Assembly (NCBI GenBank): GCA_965602225.1
Contig: CBFCYE010000001.1
Coordinates: 1-64,000, forward strand
DNA length: 64,000 nt
Direction of reading: 5' to 3'
From: Tenderia sp965602225
GTDB lineage: Bacteria > Pseudomonadota > Gammaproteobacteria > Tenderiales > Tenderiaceae
Shown here: one piece after another, positions 9,386-18,414 of the stretch
Numbering within the stretch: position 1 is the stretch's first letter
Layout: each line of letters opens with the position of its first letter
Notes under the pieces: generated by a model
Database searches by the model: none
What the model saw: the letters and a program-made list of their open reading frames with translations, nothing else
What the model was told of the DNA's origin: nothing
Position numbers and translations under genes: made by a program

Positions 9386-10502
9386 CCATAGAATTTTGGC
9401 AAATTATGTCAAACATGTATTGGCCAGCAATCTTTGGGGCTAAAGACGCTCCTGCCTCACTGGCTGCAAGACTCATATTATTTAATAGTTCTGGGTGTAT
9501 TAATAAATTGTTTAACCTGTCGGCCAAATCAGAAACATCCTCACTTACAAAGATATCACCGCATTGCCATTTATCAATAACAGCACTCGCGCCAACCTGA
9601 TTACTGCAAATAACAGGAACGCCGGCCATAAGAGCCTCGTTGACTACAACCCCCCAGCCATCATATCGACTTGGTAACACCAACACATCATATATAGAAA
9701 TCACTGATTGAGAATTACCGAACGGAATTAAACCACAATACCTCACAGTTGATTTATCAAAATCATATTGATTTGAATCACCTGAGCCATAAACATCAAG
9801 GGTAAGGGTCGAGCCATTGTTGATTAGCTTTCTAACTGCACTTATTAAAATATCCAGGCCTTTTGTAGAAATCAAGTTGCCAACGTACACTATCTTTAAA
9901 CCCGTTTTCTCAGAATTAATGATAGGAAAATTAACATCATAATCAGGTTTCTGGCAGGGAACAAAGTATCCAAATGGAAATATTTTTTTTCTTGAAATAC
10001 CTATACGTATATATTGCTCAACAGCACGACATGAAATTGCAAATACACCATCAATCCTATGGCGGAGCAGCATTCCATAAATGCCATACAAATATGGTCT
10101 TAGTTTTGCCTTTAGCCAATTGAGATACCGACGTTTATCACTTAAATATCCAACAGATATAGGTGAATAGGGTTCAGAAATTAAGTACACACGACGCCCC
10201 ATAGCAACTGCAAGCAACATCGCAACTATCAATTTTGTTTTTTCAAATGGACTGCCAAAGAGATGGACTGCATCGCGATTCTCACGTAGTCGCTGAATGA
10301 CAAACTTAATCCACCCTTTTTTCGGGATAGACTCTGGTGATAATAATGGTGCGTGCCGATTGACCCATCCTTGTGCCTGACGTTCAACATGCACGAGATT
10401 TTCCACATACACATTCAAAACACAACTTCCTGCTTGCTGTAGTGCTTCTAGCGTATAGGATTGATGATCAGTTAAAACTGGATGCCAACTTACAACTTTC
10501 AT
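9339..10502 (-). CDS. Family 4 (GT-B) glycosyltransferase
   Basis: A 387-residue protein. Its C-terminal half reads KIVYVGNLISTKGLDILISA near residue 210, then LPSRYDGWGVVVNEALMAGVPVICS near residue 290, the classic GT4 donor-binding pattern with two glutamates. The N-terminal half is the acceptor domain and has no close landmark. It overlaps the upstream GT gene by 4 bases and the downstream one by up to 47. Likely one transferase of the O-unit; sugar specificity not deducible. Confidence 0.85.
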   Translation of the reverse strand: MKVVSWHPVLTDHQSYTLEALQQAGSCVLNVYVENLVHVERQAQGWVNRHAPLLSPESIPKKGWIKFVIQRLRENRDAVHLFGSPFEKTKLIVAMLLAVAMGRRVYLISEPYSPISVGYLSDKRRYLNWLKAKLRPYLYGIYGMLLRHRIDGVFAISCRAVEQYIRIGISRKKIFPFGYFVPCQKPDYDVNFPIINSEKTGLKIVYVGNLISTKGLDILISAVRKLINNGSTLTLDVYGSGDSNQYDFDKSTVRYCGLIPFGNSQSVISIYDVLVLPSRYDGWGVVVNEALMAGVPVICSNQVGASAVIDKWQCGDIFVSEDVSDLADRLNNLLIHPELLNNMSLAASEAGASLAPKIAGQYMFDIICQNSMDAQLPNENKCPWYEC

Positions 10503-11689
10503 TTCTGCGCCAATTCAGGAGTAGCAAATATAAATTTCTGTAGCATTTGGCCAACTATTTCTGGAGCACATGCAGCCGAAACATGTCTATCACCTTTTAA
10601 AGCCAAATCATTTGCCTGTTCAGGATTTTCAACAATCCAGCGAAGCTTATCGATTAAAAGCCGTGGATTATCTTTCATCAAATAAATAGCTCCGTCAGCA
10701 AGTACTTTTCTAACATCACTAATATCTGTCGTAATAACTAAAATGCCATGACTGGCGAATTCTATGACTTTGGAAGGGAATGTAGTGTGAGCAAGAGCAC
10801 CTGAATTTGGCTTCAGCGCAAGGCCAACCTGAGTGCGCGCCAACAACTGCTGATATACTTCATCAGTAGTACGTCCATGCATAATAACATTTGGGCTTCT
10901 AGTATCCTCAGCTAGAGACTCAAATTGAGTTATGCAGTCCCCCTTACCTGAAATTTCGAATTGAATGTTTTTAGACCAGAGCGGTGACTCTTTTCGCAGA
11001 ACTTTAATTGCATCTATCAACAGTTGAGCACCCGTATCATATGAAACTGTTCCTCCAAGAAGGACGGTAACAGGTAATGTGCTTTTGTTTGACAATATAG
11101 AGTGAGTCTCGCAAGTGCCATAGCAACAAGATGTTGGCCGCAACACAGTCATACTCTCAAGGGCACTACACGCGAGTAATGCACCACCCGAGCAAAGTGT
11201 ATCAAAAAACCTGTTAACTATTCGCGATTTTATACCCGACAAGGTCCATTTATCTGCGTTTGTTTCGCCATCTTCAAGATCTAATATTGTTCTAAATCGA
11301 AGCGCTCTTGCCATGCCCAGCCCAAGAAGATAGGCAGGCATCCGGTTATAAAAAAGCGCAGCCTTAACGCCTTTTGTTGAACGCATGCGCCAAAGTATTG
11401 GAACGATAAAAAACAATGAGAGTAACTCAGACAAGACCGGAAAGTGAAAAAAGGGCAAATAGATGACAGGAATACCATTTACACGACTCACTTTAGACTT
11501 AAAATACCTTCTCGAACCATCTTGTCTCCCACGCCCTAAACTAATAACAAAAGTACGTACTTTTGCCTTACGCAAGGCTTGGCAAATAAGGAATATCTTG
11601 CGGGATGCCGCTGGGCTATCAGTAACAATCCCTCTTTCAAGACGGGTAACGTCATCTAGCGCATTACAAATATAAAATAATTTTCTCAC
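10499..11689 (-). CDS. Family 4-like glycosyltransferase
   Basis: A 396-residue GT-B protein with a weaker GT4 signature. A donor-domain start PVTVLLGGTVSYDTGAQLL lies near residue 230, and FPSKVIEFASHGILVITTDISD near residue 325 holds the conserved glutamate. A hydrophobic stretch near residues 85-105 (LSELLSLFFIVPILW) suggests membrane contact. It lies between an acetyltransferase gene (3-base gap) and another GT4 gene (4-base overlap). The role is inferred from fold and context only. Confidence 0.75.
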   Translation of the reverse strand: MRKLFYICNALDDVTRLERGIVTDSPAASRKIFLICQALRKAKVRTFVISLGRGRQDGSRRYFKSKVSRVNGIPVIYLPFFHFPVLSELLSLFFIVPILWRMRSTKGVKAALFYNRMPAYLLGLGMARALRFRTILDLEDGETNADKWTLSGIKSRIVNRFFDTLCSGGALLACSALESMTVLRPTSCCYGTCETHSILSNKSTLPVTVLLGGTVSYDTGAQLLIDAIKVLRKESPLWSKNIQFEISGKGDCITQFESLAEDTRSPNVIMHGRTTDEVYQQLLARTQVGLALKPNSGALAHTTFPSKVIEFASHGILVITTDISDVRKVLADGAIYLMKDNPRLLIDKLRWIVENPEQANDLALKGDRHVSAACAPEIVGQMLQKFIFATPELAQK

Positions 11690-11692
11690 TGA

Positions 11693-12184
11693 TTAGGTTA
11701 AATTTTTCTTAACAACAGCAGGCACTCCTGCTACAAGAACATTGGGCGGTACATCACAAATCACCACTGAACCTGCTGCCACAACAGAACCTGAACCGAT
11801 ATTAACCCCGCCCAATAACCGTGACCCTGCTCCAATCCAACAACCATCATCAATAAAAATAGGTTTAGCTGTACCTTGCCCCGCTCTGCGCGAGGAAGTA
11901 CCAATAGCATGACCACCAGTAATAAACTCAACAGCCGGACCAATATCACAGTTAGAACCTACGACTATTGGTGCCTCCAAGTGTGTGTAAAAAATCACGC
12001 CTGGACTTAACCATGTATTACTCCCAATATTAAGAATACCTCGACCATATACCCAGCCTCGACCACACACTGATACCTTTCTTCCAATATTAACATGACC
12101 GAGCTTAAGGCAAGATCGTCGAAACTGAAAAAGACGGGATGGGGGTAAGATCCAAAGCAGAAGATTTAGTAAATGTCTAATCAT
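11693..12184 (-). CDS. Left-handed beta-helix (hexapeptide) O-acetyltransferase
   Basis: A 163-residue protein made largely of hexapeptide repeats (for example IGSNTWLSPGVIF, IDDGCWIGAGSRL and IGSGSVVAAGSVV), with the C-terminal cap VPPNVLVAGVPAVVKK. This is typical of serine/maltose-type acetyltransferases that O-acetylate sugars in polysaccharide clusters (WcaF/WcaB group). The catalytic histidine is probably in GGHAIG near residue 90. A hydrophobic N-terminal 15-residue segment may attach it to the membrane. It probably decorates the repeat unit. Confidence 0.82.
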   Translation of the reverse strand: MIRHLLNLLLWILPPSRLFQFRRSCLKLGHVNIGRKVSVCGRGWVYGRGILNIGSNTWLSPGVIFYTHLEAPIVVGSNCDIGPAVEFITGGHAIGTSSRRAGQGTAKPIFIDDGCWIGAGSRLLGGVNIGSGSVVAAGSVVICDVPPNVLVAGVPAVVKKNLT

Positions 12185-12234
12185 TTGTTATCTAGTAGAA
12201 GGTATAGTAGTTTTCGTCTATTCAGCTTTCGAAA

Positions 12235-13473
12235 TCATATTTCTTTATCTGGAGACGAAGCAGAAGCAACATAATCATTAACCTTATTTTGATATGGTTG
12301 GCCATTTAACACTATATATTTTTGTTTTAAGCTAAGAGAATATACATAAATCATAATAAGAACGGCATAACCATAACTCATAACATAAGGCCGTTGTAAT
12401 AGTAACAAGAATACGCCAAACACAATCAGGTTTTTGTGCTTAATAGATTTTAGCAACAAATAACCCATTGTTAAGTAGTAGGGTAAGGAAATAAAAACCC
12501 CATAGTGCACAAGCAATGTTAAAGGATTAGCTAGATACTGCACATACCCTTTAGATGAACATGAAGGCAAATTTAGAATGCAATCGCTATCTAAACCAAA
12601 CAAGAATGTTTTTAGATCTAAATAGTTCCAAGCATTTATAATTAAAGCGGACCTATTGTCTCCGACAAAGCCTCCGTCGACGATAGCAAATCGATTCAAG
12701 ATATATGTAATGACGGTAGCTATCGGATTATCAAAAGACATCAATAATAGCAACACAGCTGTAACAGTACTGACACTAATAATAGTGCTTTTAACAGACA
12801 CCCATTTTACTTTAATCCAATACAACACGAAAAAAATTGCGTGTGCCGTTGACATGGTTATAAAACCAACAATCAATAAAAACCACGAAACCTTTCTACT
12901 CATTCCAAGGCTTTCTCTAAGCGCTACGATCATACAAATAAGGAAAGAAAGGGCGCCCGGCTCATCAAAAATACCACTGGGACGAATCAGCCCATTCACG
13001 TATGTATTTGAAAACGTAGTTAGATAAAAACCGTTTGTTCGAGTATCTTCATTGTTAATAGTAAAAACAGCATCACCACCTCCAATAGCCCACAAAAAAC
13101 CAATTACTGCGCCGACCAACAACAATATCAATAATTTTGACATATAATCAGCAAAATCATATATATCATTTTTCGATAGTAAAAAAATTAGCAGTAAAAT
13201 CGAGTAGAAATATATAGAAACCTTAAGCGTTAACTGCCCCCAATAAACCACGCTAATGACAGATAAAGCCAAAAGAACACTAACAATAACCACAGACTTT
13301 TTTGAAACCCTGCATTGCTTAATAAAATAAATTAAAATCAGGCTCATTAAAGATACTATATTGCCTTTAACAACCCCTGTAGAAAGAATTAGCGGTGAAA
13401 TAGAGATTGCTGAGGCGATAACCAAGAGTAAAGCCGTAAAATTTAAGCGTATGTAATTCATGTACGGCAACAT
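12235..13473 (-). CDS. Wzy-like O-antigen polymerase, multi-spanning membrane protein
   Basis: A 412-residue protein with about ten hydrophobic helices. A large loop in the middle (around residues 140-170, GLIRPSGIFDEPGALSF) has the RPSGxFxEP motif often found in Wzy/O-antigen polymerase family members. The gene is very AT-rich compared with the flanking housekeeping genes, which is usual for wzy. It is the only candidate polymerase in the cluster. The name is withheld because Wzy and WaaL cannot be separated safely without structural comparison. A 120-base gap lies upstream. Confidence 0.75.
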   Translation of the reverse strand: MLPYMNYIRLNFTALLLVIASAISISPLILSTGVVKGNIVSLMSLILIYFIKQCRVSKKSVVIVSVLLALSVISVVYWGQLTLKVSIYFYSILLLIFLLSKNDIYDFADYMSKLLILLLVGAVIGFLWAIGGGDAVFTINNEDTRTNGFYLTTFSNTYVNGLIRPSGIFDEPGALSFLICMIVALRESLGMSRKVSWFLLIVGFITMSTAHAIFFVLYWIKVKWVSVKSTIISVSTVTAVLLLLMSFDNPIATVITYILNRFAIVDGGFVGDNRSALIINAWNYLDLKTFLFGLDSDCILNLPSCSSKGYVQYLANPLTLLVHYGVFISLPYYLTMGYLLLKSIKHKNLIVFGVFLLLLQRPYVMSYGYAVLIMIYVYSLSLKQKYIVLNGQPYQNKVNDYVASASSPDKEI

Positions 13474-13593
13474 CCTGAAAGCAAGAAATTCAGAACGGCT
13501 CTTCCTCTCATTAAGTAAAAACCTGGCATAAACAAATCACAGCCACTTTCATAAAAATAAACTTATTATGAATAGCCGTTTGGTTAAATCTCA

Positions 13594-14847
13594 TCATCTT
13601 TCAGCTCTATATTGCTTTAATGATTTCTCATAGAGTGATATATATTTATTAGCAACCACATCACCATCAAACTCTCTGATAACTTTTTCCCGTGCATTTT
13701 TTGACAGCTGGTTATAATTATCCGCAGACAATACCCACTGCATCCCTCTAGCAAGATCTGCCGTATCAAAAGCTTCTGCAAGATAACCATTTATTTTATG
13801 GTCAACAATGTCGAGAAGACCTGATGTTTTGAATGCCACAACAGGTGTTCCACAGGACATCGACTCAGAAGCGGTTTGTCCAAATGCCTCCATTAAAGAT
13901 GGCACGACCATAACATCCGCTGCACTATACAAAACTTTAAGAGACACCGAATCATGCAGGCGACCAAAATAATTAATCTTATATTTCATGAGAGGCTCAT
14001 TTTCTGGCCTAGCGCTACCAAAAACAGCAATTTGAATATCGGGGCACGATAATTGATTTAATGCTTCAAACAACTCTTTAAAGCCTTTATTTAAATCACT
14101 AGTGGCAGACAACGCGCCAAACAATATAAGTTTTTTATTGCTATCTAAATTTAGAATCGATTTAGCCAGCACTTTTTCAACAGGACTAAATTCTTTGGTA
14201 TCAATTGCATTCGGCATACAATAAATATCTTTTTTCTTATATAAAGCGCTATTTTTAGCGCAGTCTCGCAACCATTTGCTTACCGCCACTATGGTGATTC
14301 TTTCTTTTAGTGAATAAAGCTTTTGTTTTCTCTTGAATGCTTTAGCGCTTAAATCATGAGCTGATGTTGAACCCAGTGATGGGCAGCCACCACAGCCACT
14401 ACTATATTTTGTACATTCCCCTGGTATATGACAACCACCAGTAAACGCCCAACTATCGTGCATAGTCAAAACAACAGGGGCTTTTATTTTTGAGATATCT
14501 TCAGTTGTCAACATCCCCTTACAAACCCAATGCAAATGGACGATATCAGGATTAATATCATTAATCTGTTTTAAAATAACACCCGATGAAAACCACGATG
14601 GGGAAAATAGATTTTCTGATTTATTTTTGTAAAAATAAACTGGTATTTGGTCAATATAATAATTAATAACACTTAGTAGCTTCTGTTTTTTTGACACTGA
14701 CCCAGTAACAGTATAATCATCAGTTAGTTTTTTTTGGACTAGCATGCTGCTCTGCACACCGGCCTCCAGTAAAGCTTTATGCAATCTGTATGCCGCTATT
14801 GCTGCACCACCTTCATTATCATATTTACTAACTGTTAATACTTTCAT
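13594..14847 (-). CDS. Family 4 glycosyltransferase, WcaC-like with cysteine-rich HD-W-FTGGC motif
   Basis: A 417-residue GT-B enzyme. The N-terminal domain begins with KVLTVSKYDNEGGAAIAAYRL and contains HDSWAFTGGCHIPGEC followed by CGGCP around residues 132-160. This cysteine-containing motif is shared by the WcaC-like subgroup. The C-terminal donor domain has VPSLMEAFGQTASESMSCG near residue 318. It overlaps the upstream hypothetical gene by 20 bases. Likely adds one residue of the O-unit; specificity unknown. Confidence 0.85.
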   Translation of the reverse strand: MKVLTVSKYDNEGGAAIAAYRLHKALLEAGVQSSMLVQKKLTDDYTVTGSVSKKQKLLSVINYYIDQIPVYFYKNKSENLFSPSWFSSGVILKQINDINPDIVHLHWVCKGMLTTEDISKIKAPVVLTMHDSWAFTGGCHIPGECTKYSSGCGGCPSLGSTSAHDLSAKAFKRKQKLYSLKERITIVAVSKWLRDCAKNSALYKKKDIYCMPNAIDTKEFSPVEKVLAKSILNLDSNKKLILFGALSATSDLNKGFKELFEALNQLSCPDIQIAVFGSARPENEPLMKYKINYFGRLHDSVSLKVLYSAADVMVVPSLMEAFGQTASESMSCGTPVVAFKTSGLLDIVDHKINGYLAEAFDTADLARGMQWVLSADNYNQLSKNAREKVIREFDGDVVANKYISLYEKSLKQYRAER

Positions 14848-15823
14848 TTTTTAATCGAATTAAAAATTCTTTTTTCATCTTAAAATATATTTTAAAACTC
14901 CAAAAAAATACTTGCTGAAGGGGCAGCCACCCAATATGGTTTGCCAATTGAAAATATGTTTTTTTATTATTTGCACCAAGTTGGTCAGCAGCCCAATTCT
15001 GCCAATCACATGCAATTTTTGGATGCACAAATAGAAACGGAAATTTTTTAGATACAACCTCTTTTGAAGCTCCATGTAAATTATGCTCCATTACATGAGG
15101 GAAATTCATATAGAGAACATCTTCTTTAACATCTTCTTTGGAGAATTCCATGTAATCTCCATATATCGACACTTTACAACCAGAATAAGCGGCATAGGCA
15201 ACATGCGATCCTATACAATTTGTTGTCATGTATTCAAAACTCTTAAAAATTCGTTGCATGCGAATTAAAGCATTCTTATCGTGCATATCAGCACCTGTTA
15301 TCCATGGAATACCATACTTCTCAAAAAATACAACCCACTTATTTTTATCCGCACATGAAGAATGAACACATGCAACAATAATGTCAAAATCATCTCTCAA
15401 ACAGTGAATTTGCTTCACATAGGTTTCTTCATCCCATTCCTCTTCAGTATATGACATGCCATGAGGAGGCATAACTAATAATGAGTTTAACTGTCGTTCA
15501 ATCTCAACCTTTTCAAAGTCTTCAGCATAAATATATGGCGCCCCAACAGCGACAGCATCTCTTCCTTGAGCTTTAAAAAAATCTTCCTGTTCCTTAGTTG
15601 CTACCAGATACTTGTAATTAGATATTAATCCGAATTGCTCTATATATTTCAGATCCACATAGAGCCACCCATGCAGCCAATTTGCAAAACTCACTGGCGT
15701 AAACGGCAGGTAAAGTTTCTGGGATATCATTCTTGAAATCCCATAACAATCCAGCTCGTTACGTAGTTTTTTATGCTCGACCACGGGCAAAGAATTCAGT
15801 AAGGTCTTTAAAAAACTGCTCAT
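14828..15823 (-). CDS. Unrecognised 331-residue protein of the glycan cluster
   Basis: I do not recognise a family. The protein is soluble with an aromatic-rich N-terminal half. It contains VMPPHGMSYTEEEWDEETY near residue 117, IIVACVHSSCADKNKW near 149, and a C-terminal FLFVHPKIACDWQNWAADQLG near 262. There is no GT-A DxD or GT4 E-x7-E signature. A two-domain GT-B-like layout is possible but only a guess. It sits between the amidase (11-base gap) and a GT4 gene (20-base overlap), so it is expected to act on the same glycan. Confidence 0.6.
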   Translation of the reverse strand: MSSFLKTLLNSLPVVEHKKLRNELDCYGISRMISQKLYLPFTPVSFANWLHGWLYVDLKYIEQFGLISNYKYLVATKEQEDFFKAQGRDAVAVGAPYIYAEDFEKVEIERQLNSLLVMPPHGMSYTEEEWDEETYVKQIHCLRDDFDIIVACVHSSCADKNKWVVFFEKYGIPWITGADMHDKNALIRMQRIFKSFEYMTTNCIGSHVAYAAYSGCKVSIYGDYMEFSKEDVKEDVLYMNFPHVMEHNLHGASKEVVSKKFPFLFVHPKIACDWQNWAADQLGANNKKTYFQLANHIGWLPLQQVFFWSFKIYFKMKKEFLIRLKNESINS

Positions 15824-15834
15824 TATAAAACCAT

Positions 15835-17187
15835 CTACAACTCAGGTTTTGGGTTGCAACCCTGTGGAATCAAATTGATAGATTGAAGGTAATCAATGAA
15901 GCTGAACAACAAAATATCATTGTATTTTCTTGCCGAAATTTGAAGTCCGAATGGTTTGTTATCAAGTGACGTGAAAACTGGTGCGCTAACGACTGGCAAA
16001 TGAGTCAATGTCCACATTAGAGCAGAATCAGGAAGTTCTTCTTCCTCTCGCAATGGAGCTTCGCCAAGCGTGCTCAGAGAAATCATAACGTCATAGTCTT
16101 GCAGAAAATGATCCATCACGTTGATAAGCTTATTTTGGCTTGAGAGTGCATTATGATAATTTTCAACTGCAATATTGAGACCGGCTTCAATTAAATGATT
16201 CATAGTCGGTGAAACAAGTTCATGATTGTTGTATTCTTCGCTGAAATAATAAGACAGAGACTTATTATATATTGTTTCGTGAACAGAATGACATTGCTCC
16301 ATATCACTTGGTAATCCAACGTCAATCATTTCTATGTTCGAAAACGCTGATGCGTTTTTAACAAAATCATTCAACGCTTGTTTAGCGTATTCAGGTGCAT
16401 GTTCCCAGGTGTGAGTTTTCACAACTGCGACCTTCCAAGGTCTATCCTTAGGTTTAACTTGTCGGCCCACATCTTTCAATGCTTGATAGCTCATTGGAAA
16501 ATTAGGACCATGCACACGACAAACATCAAAAACAGTTTTAAGGTCTTCTGGATGTGCTGCAAAGAAACCAATTGTATCTAAACTATCCGTAGTCTTTAAT
16601 GAACCGGTTCTGGGTATAAGCCCAAATGACGGTTTACACCCATATACACCGCAGAAACTCGCAGGACGAACGATTGAACCAGCTGTTTGGGTACCAATGG
16701 AGACCGGAACCATGCCTAGAGAAACGGCAACTGCCGATCCACTTGATGATGTACCAGGTGTTAAATCACGATCATGAGGATTTTGAGTTTCGTTAAGTGC
16801 ATGAACTGCGAATTCAGCCGTTACGGTCTTACCTGCAATTATACCCCCCGCATTTTTTAGATTATAAACTACACGTGCATCGTTCCCAGGCGTAAACCCC
16901 TTCCATAACGGGCTGCCCATCTGCGTCGGATAATCAGCTGTGTTAAATATATCTTTAACCCCAACTGGCATTCCCTCTAGAGAACCTAGCGACAAGTTTT
17001 CTGCTATTTTTTTTCTTGTATTCTCTACTTGCGCTAAAAGCACGTCTTTATCAAAACAAACCCATGCTTTATAAACTGAATCCAGTTTTTCGTAGCGAGA
17101 TATACATTCTTTAGCAACATCAAGCGGATCTAGCTCTTTACTCTGAAATTTTTCTTTTATTTCGCGAATAGACAGTTCTCTAAACAT
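15835..17187 (-). CDS. Amidase-signature family hydrolase (GatA-like), linked to the sugar amidotransferase
   Basis: A 450-residue amidase-signature enzyme. The Ser-cisSer-Lys triad is visible: K78 in VGVKD, S147 in TPGTSSSGSA, and nucleophile S171 in GTQTAGSIVRPAS. Spacing matches GatA and other members of the family. These enzymes hydrolyse amides; in the GatCAB complex GatA releases ammonia from glutamine. The gene starts 3 bases after the stop of a WbpG/PseA-type amidotransferase that normally depends on ammonia from HisH. No HisH or HisF is present in the window, so this protein may be the ammonia donor. That role is inference; a plain detached amidase remains possible. Confidence 0.88.
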   Translation of the reverse strand: MFRELSIREIKEKFQSKELDPLDVAKECISRYEKLDSVYKAWVCFDKDVLLAQVENTRKKIAENLSLGSLEGMPVGVKDIFNTADYPTQMGSPLWKGFTPGNDARVVYNLKNAGGIIAGKTVTAEFAVHALNETQNPHDRDLTPGTSSSGSAVAVSLGMVPVSIGTQTAGSIVRPASFCGVYGCKPSFGLIPRTGSLKTTDSLDTIGFFAAHPEDLKTVFDVCRVHGPNFPMSYQALKDVGRQVKPKDRPWKVAVVKTHTWEHAPEYAKQALNDFVKNASAFSNIEMIDVGLPSDMEQCHSVHETIYNKSLSYYFSEEYNNHELVSPTMNHLIEAGLNIAVENYHNALSSQNKLINVMDHFLQDYDVMISLSTLGEAPLREEEELPDSALMWTLTHLPVVSAPVFTSLDNKPFGLQISARKYNDILLFSFIDYLQSINLIPQGCNPKPEL

Positions 17188-17190
17188 AAC

Positions 17191-18402
17191 TCAATCCTCT
17201 TCTCTTGGATCTTTTCTATTACGGTGTTTTTCAATTAATTGTTCAAAGAATGGAACTGTTCTCTCACGATTTTGGCGTTCTCTAGGGATAACAGGTACCT
17301 CAACATCAATAAGCTTCTGGTGTTTCAGCTGTTTAATGGTTTCATGAAATTGTTCTTCGCTCATTTGTGTTATCTTGAGATAGTAATCCAATGCTCCAGG
17401 CCGTTCGGAATCAATTTTATTCGCCAATTTTAAACCTTCTTCTCTAGTCATGAGTCCGGTTCGAACATCTACACATGCCTGGAATGTGGCACGACCGTAG
17501 CCTCTCTTGAGATAACATGTAAAATCGTGGACACCCGCCATAATGCACTCAGCACTCTTATAACCTTTAAATGCACCTTCCATTTCGGTTTCTTTCCAAC
17601 CGTAATTATCCCTTATAAATTCTGTTTGGCGTTCCTCGTCCCAAAAGATATAGTCACCGAGATGAATACCATATACGCCAACACGCTCAATTTCTTCAAT
17701 GGAAGGAACATTAAATGGATAAAGGTCACGCTCTGAAAGATAGTCACACACCATTTCAGATGGTTTTTTCTTTGCCGATACTTTTGTAAAATAATCTCTA
17801 TCAAATTTATGAATGGGATCTTTATAAGAGGCTCGCCCAGAAGATTCTGCTATTGATTCACCCCATATAAGCAGTGGAATATTAAATCTCACGGCTGCCT
17901 GTAAAGGAAATGCTCCAACACCAGCATGACAGTGCCAGCAGGCATCACCGATAGACTCTAAAGATTTACGCGCAATCCGATCAACCAGACCTCGATTAGG
18001 TGTAAATAGGATATGATCCACATTAAATTCTTTCAGGGCATTTTGTAAATTATATTCCCCTGTTTCACTGTACCAGTTATGGCTAAAAGTAACGGCAAGT
18101 GGTTTCAAACCATACACGTTTACGAGAACATGCAGCTGATATACGCTATCCTTACCACCACTAATTGGGATGATGCAATCATAATTATTACCGGCTCCAG
18201 CTTTTGCATTATCAAGTATTTTTCTCAGCTCTCGCTCTCGCTCTACCCAGTTAATGTGCATTTTTTGTTCTGACGACTGACAAGCTTGACATATACCCAT
18301 TTCGTCAAATTCAATCCCCTCTTGTGTCTCTGGCATGCAACAGCGTACACAATAACGTAGTTCTTTTAATGATTGCGGATCATCAACAGCTTTATTCATC
18401 AC
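17191..18402 (-). CDS. N-acetyl sugar amidotransferase, WbpG/PseA family
   Basis: A 403-residue ATP-pyrophosphatase. The N-terminus carries two CxxC pairs (C18/C21 and C38/C41), a likely metal site. The PP-loop SGGKDS is at residues 81-86. GDACWHCHAG near residue 180 and WGESIAESSGR near 200 match WbpG/PseA/LpsG. Family members convert an N-acetyl group of an activated sugar to an acetamidino group (as in ManNAc3NAmA or Pse5Ac7Am), using ammonia. In P. aeruginosa, WbpG works with HisH2 and HisF2; neither is found here. The neighbour is a GatA-like amidase. The substrate here is probably the nonulosonate made by this cluster. Confidence 0.9.
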   Translation of the reverse strand: MMNKAVDDPQSLKELRYCVRCCMPETQEGIEFDEMGICQACQSSEQKMHINWVERERELRKILDNAKAGAGNNYDCIIPISGGKDSVYQLHVLVNVYGLKPLAVTFSHNWYSETGEYNLQNALKEFNVDHILFTPNRGLVDRIARKSLESIGDACWHCHAGVGAFPLQAAVRFNIPLLIWGESIAESSGRASYKDPIHKFDRDYFTKVSAKKKPSEMVCDYLSERDLYPFNVPSIEEIERVGVYGIHLGDYIFWDEERQTEFIRDNYGWKETEMEGAFKGYKSAECIMAGVHDFTCYLKRGYGRATFQACVDVRTGLMTREEGLKLANKIDSERPGALDYYLKITQMSEEQFHETIKQLKHQKLIDVEVPVIPRERQNRERTVPFFEQLIEKHRNRKDPREED

Positions 18403-18414
18403 AGTAACTCCAAT

